From: Balneola sp.
Lineage (GTDB): Bacteria > Bacteroidota > Rhodothermia > Balneolales > Balneolaceae
Direction: 5' to 3'
DNA: 64,000 nucleotides
Assembly: GCA_017640785.1 (NCBI GenBank)
Contig: JAEPPZ010000001.1
Span: 248,001 to 312,000 of the forward strand
The notes under the pieces were generated by a model. That model searched no databases and was not told the DNA's origin. It saw only the letters and a list, made by a program, of their open reading frames with translations. This document shows positions 60,876 through 64,000 of the stretch, piece by piece. Both the position numbers and the translations under genes were made by a program. Each line of letters starts with the position of its first letter. The first letter of the stretch is position 1.

Positions 60876-62396
60876 CTAAAACCTGAATTTAACTCCAGCC
60901 AAAATGTTCAACCTTTCTTTTTCCTTTGATACAGCTTGAACATTGTTTTCAAATTCGTATACTATTGAACGATCACTTCTACTGGAATATTGTGCTGATA
61001 GATCCAGAAAAATATTCTCAGCAATAGGAAAAGTTAGTCCACCTGAATACACAACCTCCTCAAATTGATAGAGATCCTCTTTTCCTGGCAGCAATGCATA
61101 ACCGGCGATAATTTTTGTATCTTTAGTGAATGAATATGCAGCACTTGCTTTAAAATTTATCACAGCATTATAAGTACTGCTGATCGATTGATTTGTAGCA
61201 TCTTCATCTTCCTTTAAAATTGCTACATCACTTGGATCCAGATTTCCGGTATTAATGGTAAAATCAACTTTTGTAGAACTGTAATCTATATACTCCGCAG
61301 TAGCTGAAATAGTCAGGTTCCCTATATCCTGTAGCGTAGCTCCTACCTTGAATTCTGCAGGTCTGGTTACTGCATATTCAAATTCTCCAAAAAAAGTAGT
61401 TTCATCCCCATCAGTAAAAGTGTCGTCATCAAATTCAGTTCTGATGTTTGAATAAAAACTTTCCATTACAAAAATCTTAGACGGTGCTACTATACTAGCT
61501 CCTAAATTTAAAAATGGAAGGGGTTTATATATTATTCCACCACGAGCAGTAAAACCAAAGAATTCAGTATCAATTTCATCTGTTAATGTGATCGAAAATA
61601 TATCTGTTGCAGGATCAGAACCGCTGGGTGGTATTACATCGTCGTTATAAAAATTGTTTTCGTCAACCTCCTGAAAACTTCTGTCATAGTTAATTGATCC
61701 ATTTATTATACCGAGCGAAATCCCTGCAAAAAGGTTTTTCTGGAATTCTGTAGAAGCGAATACGGAAAATTCCCCAATATCTCTTGTGTTCTTAATTTCA
61801 GCAAATTGATCTATTCCTAAGAATCCTGCAGGCCGATCATCCACTCTGAAAATTGATTCTATTTCATTGCTTGTGTCGTTTCTGTAATCAATTGCAAAAG
61901 CTTCAAAAGCTATCCCATTGTAGTCGCTGCCTGATTGCTTAAAAAGATCCGTAATAGAATTGTCTTGGTTTGTAGCATTTATGAAAGTGTCGTCAACATC
62001 TTTTGAGATCACATTGTAACCTCCCCCAATTACAAAGCTGCCTCGATCTGTAGGGACTTTGTAAACCAACCCCAAATTACCGAAGGTTGTATTTGAGAAT
62101 TCTGTTTCATTTGAACTCCCGATGTACCCATTGGATTGAGTATTATTTTGATTTAACCAACCTAAGCTATAAAAACTTCCTCCAGCCAAAGCCATGGAAG
62201 CCGGGTTATCTATAAAGCTACCATAACCATTGAAAGACGAAACGGAAGTTGTTACCGATGATAAAGCATCTCCATTTGAATTAAGCGTACTCATTTGTAA
62301 CGCTAAGCTTTTATAGCTAATGGGCGACTCTCCGTCTTGTGCTAGAGTTGAAACGGACAGAAAAATTCCACTTAGCAAGAGTATTAATCTCTTCAT
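60876..62396 (-). CDS. Outer-membrane protein, OmpP1/FadL/TodX-like
   Basis: A 506-aa beta-barrel of the FadL type, which carries hydrophobic compounds across the outer membrane. Signal peptide: LILLLSGIFLSVSTLAQ. The N-terminal plug region holds GYGSFIDNPASMALAGGSFYSLGWLNQN, the counterpart of the FadL NPA motif. Alternating barrel strands run to the C-terminal aromatic VKFRF. It shares features such as FKVGATLQDIGNLTISATAEYIDYS and IIAGYALLPG with Bacteroidota homologs. It follows the charge-segregated lipoprotein gene by 34 bp and may be co-transcribed with it. Substrate unknown. Confidence 0.85.
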   Translation of the reverse strand: MKRLILLLSGIFLSVSTLAQDGESPISYKSLALQMSTLNSNGDALSSVTTSVSSFNGYGSFIDNPASMALAGGSFYSLGWLNQNNTQSNGYIGSSNETEFSNTTFGNLGLVYKVPTDRGSFVIGGGYNVISKDVDDTFINATNQDNSITDLFKQSGSDYNGIAFEAFAIDYRNDTSNEIESIFRVDDRPAGFLGIDQFAEIKNTRDIGEFSVFASTEFQKNLFAGISLGIINGSINYDRSFQEVDENNFYNDDVIPPSGSDPATDIFSITLTDEIDTEFFGFTARGGIIYKPLPFLNLGASIVAPSKIFVMESFYSNIRTEFDDDTFTDGDETTFFGEFEYAVTRPAEFKVGATLQDIGNLTISATAEYIDYSSTKVDFTINTGNLDPSDVAILKEDEDATNQSISSTYNAVINFKASAAYSFTKDTKIIAGYALLPGKEDLYQFEEVVYSGGLTFPIAENIFLDLSAQYSSRSDRSIVYEFENNVQAVSKEKERLNILAGVKFRF

Positions 62397-62430
62397 GAAT
62401 AGTAGATTGTGAAAGATTTAGGTTAAGTTT

Positions 62431-63687
62431 TTAGTTCCCTCTTTTCTTCTTGGAACTACTTTTTGATCGTTTGCTTGATGATGAAGATCTCGATTTACTT
62501 GAACTCCCTGAAGACCTTTTTACGCTCGATGAACTTTTGCGTGAAGTGCTTGAAGATTTAACTCTTGAAGAAGAACTTGATCTGGAAACATTCCCACTTC
62601 TTTTGGACGTTGAGCTTGATCTTTTCACTCCGGAAGAACTTCTTTTTGTTGAACCCGAAGATCTTTTAACATTAGAAGAACTATTTCTTTTTGATCCTGA
62701 GCTTCTAGTAACATTACCCGAAGATCTTTTGCTGGAATTACTTGACCCTACATTTCCAGAACTTCCTCTCTTACTCGAAGACCCACTAGAACGAACTCTT
62801 GAGTTATTATTAGATCTACTTCTCTGATTAACATTTGTAGAACTGTTATTCCTGATTCTGGATGAACTTCTGGTACGACTTACATTTCCTGAATTTCTCT
62901 TTGTCAGAGATGAACTAGAATTCCTGTTTGTAGAACGGACTCTGGAATTTCTATTGTCATACTTTTGTGTTAAGCCATTACTTCTTGCACCATAAGAATA
63001 ATTCCGGCTATTTCTTCTGCTGTTATTGTAATAATAGTTGTTGGTATAACCGTAGTAATAATGATTACTGTAGTAACCTCCATAACCATAATTGTTATGC
63101 ACCCAACCATAATACGGATCAAACCTTGCTCCGTACCCAAATTGCAAATAGAAATCATTCCAACCTCCGTAACCATAAAAATGTGAACTATATCGGTAAG
63201 GAACATCGTAATACCAAGCATGTGATACATATGATCTAAATGGAGGGTACCAATTATATCCTAAATGTGCATAGTATCTGCCTCTGAACCAGAAATCATC
63301 ATTATAGCCATCATCATATCCTTCTCGATACCCATCTTCGAATCCATCATCATAACCGTTCCAATACACACCTTCAAAGTTGTTGTCTTTATACCATTGC
63401 TCAACTTCGTAATCTTTATAGTATAGTCCGGTTTCTTCGGCTGTTAGATACTCATCATCCTCAACTTCTGAAGAATAACTATAGGGTTTAGCTGTTTGTT
63501 CTTCATCATCCCAGTAATAGCCTGCCTCAGAAAGTTCATCATCATTCCAAGAATAATATTTAGAATTTCTGTTCGAATCAGAAGAATACCTATCAATGCT
63601 ACTAAACTGAGTATAGCATCCTGATATGAATATTGAAATAGTTACTAAGAGTGAGAGCGATAAAATATTTGAGCGTTTCATAATCAT
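62431..63687 (-). CDS. Charge-segregated low-complexity lipoprotein (acidic/Tyr-Gly-rich head, Ser-Arg-Lys tail)
   Basis: A 418-aa protein. A lipoprotein-like signal (LSLLVTISIFISGC, Cys24) is followed by an acidic part to about 135 (EVEDDEYLTAEE, YDDGFEDGYREGYDDGY). Then come an aromatic Tyr/Gly/Asn-rich part to about 225 and a basic tail (about 223-418) of repeated S-K-R-S-S-G/N-V units with almost no acidic residue. The tail codes for irregular repeats such as KRSSGSTKRSSSGVKRSS. The FadL-like porin gene follows. No enzyme motif is seen. A role in surface or peptidoglycan/nucleic-acid binding is possible but not shown. ATG 63687 or 63681 could be the start. Confidence 0.75.
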   Translation of the reverse strand: MIMKRSNILSLSLLVTISIFISGCYTQFSSIDRYSSDSNRNSKYYSWNDDELSEAGYYWDDEEQTAKPYSYSSEVEDDEYLTAEETGLYYKDYEVEQWYKDNNFEGVYWNGYDDGFEDGYREGYDDGYNDDFWFRGRYYAHLGYNWYPPFRSYVSHAWYYDVPYRYSSHFYGYGGWNDFYLQFGYGARFDPYYGWVHNNYGYGGYYSNHYYYGYTNNYYYNNSRRNSRNYSYGARSNGLTQKYDNRNSRVRSTNRNSSSSLTKRNSGNVSRTRSSSRIRNNSSTNVNQRSRSNNNSRVRSSGSSSKRGSSGNVGSSNSSKRSSGNVTRSSGSKRNSSSNVKRSSGSTKRSSSGVKRSSSTSKRSGNVSRSSSSSRVKSSSTSRKSSSSVKRSSGSSSKSRSSSSSKRSKSSSKKKRGN

Positions 63688-63767
63688 CCTTGTTGGAATG
63701 TTCAGATTTCAATATGAAAATGCAGATAACAATCAGCACATTAAATCACATGATAATGTTAGCTGGT

Positions 63768-64000
63768 TTATATTTCTCCGCGTAACGACTTTGCTATAAC
63801 TTCAGCTTTTGAGTTAACATGTAGTTTCTTATAAATGTTTCTGATATGAGCCCTTACAGTATCTATCGATATATCAAATCTATCTGCAATCAGTTTATAA
63901 CTTAATCCATCAACTAACCCATTTACAATATCTTGCTCTCTGTCTGTTAACATGCTATCAGGATTTTTTTGGGGAGCCTGATCATTGAAATGTGTAATTA
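63768..64000 (-). CDS. LuxR/NarL-type response regulator, C-terminal part (5' end outside window)
   Basis: A helix-turn-helix output domain: LTDREQDIVNGLVDGLSYKLIADRF, then DTVRAHIRNIYKKLHVNSKAEV, the GerE/NarL fold. The ATG at 63953 is only the first internal Met. The frame stays open upstream through a linker (ITHFNDQAPQKNPDS) to the window edge, as expected for a two-domain response regulator with its receiver domain outside. It is upstream of the lipoprotein gene on the same strand (80-bp gap). Confidence 0.88.
   Translation of the reverse strand, partial: ITHFNDQAPQKNPDSMLTDREQDIVNGLVDGLSYKLIADRFDISIDTVRAHIRNIYKKLHVNSKAEVIAKSLRGEI

Noticed and set aside
62450..62827. Leu/Glu-rich 125-aa plus-strand ORF
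   Set aside because: It is the antisense shadow of the Ser/Arg/Lys-repeat tail of the minus-strand lipoprotein.

Overview
The window is a low-GC (roughly 38% by eye), gene-dense piece of bacterial chromosome. Two secreted proteins end in an NYPNPFNPTTTI-type C-terminal sorting domain, and there is a TonB receptor with a carboxypeptidase-like N-terminal domain, a FadL-type porin and many signal peptides, so the cell is Gram-negative. The sorting tag, a DUF3098 gene and the gene mix point to the Bacteroidota/Balneolota side of the FCB group, most likely a Balneola-like organism. That placement is inference.

Layout. 1-5.1 kb: glutamate synthase large subunit (cut by the window edge) and hisF. 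5.2-12.0 kb: acyl-ACP thioesterase, aldo/keto reductase, a 911-aa secreted protein, and a dicarboxylate symporter/DUF92/DUF3098 operon. 12.1-18.1 kb (+): maf, a TPR protein, an 'asparagine synthetase B-like' secreted protein, mazG and citrate synthase. 18.1-23.7 kb (-): a REC/multi-PAS/HisKA_2 kinase and leuS. 23.7-27.7 kb: accessory island. 27.75-35.6 kb (-): a tightly packed run gatB, thioredoxin-fold lipoprotein, tpiA, purD, NHL protein, luxE-like, luxC-like, with stop/start overlaps. 35.7-41.0 kb: a sorted secreted protein, agmatine-to-putrescine genes and pckA. 41.1-47.6 kb: prfA, four-helix-bundle protein, purK-purE, an RRM protein, a YbjQ protein and dnaJ/grpE. 47.7-64 kb: TonB receptor, SGNH hydrolases, SIMPL protein, hybrid kinase, TesA with a YbbA/YbbP-type ABC exporter, OmpA lipoprotein, CorA, FadL-like porin, a charge-segregated lipoprotein and the end of a LuxR-type regulator.

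The most unusual locus is 23.7-27.7 kb. A single-chain type IIG (Eco57I-like) restriction-modification gene carries, in frame between methyltransferase motif I and the NPPY motif, a complete-looking REP-associated HUH (Y1) transposase domain. REP-like palindromes with core GTTGCAAC lie just after that domain inside the reading frame, again in the C-terminal coding part, and just downstream of the gene. Beyond them is a five-unit, roughly 57-bp array built on the same core. The gene is also frameshifted with a missing block, and a 17-bp palindrome (TTATTCT-N3-AGAATAA) sits on each side of the locus.

A second pattern is a LacI/CcpA-like operator (AAGCGCTT core) in four intergenic regions: upstream of glutamate synthase, citrate synthase, PEP carboxykinase and the TonB receptor. 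This suggests a carbon/nitrogen regulon. No rRNA, tRNA or CRISPR array was seen.
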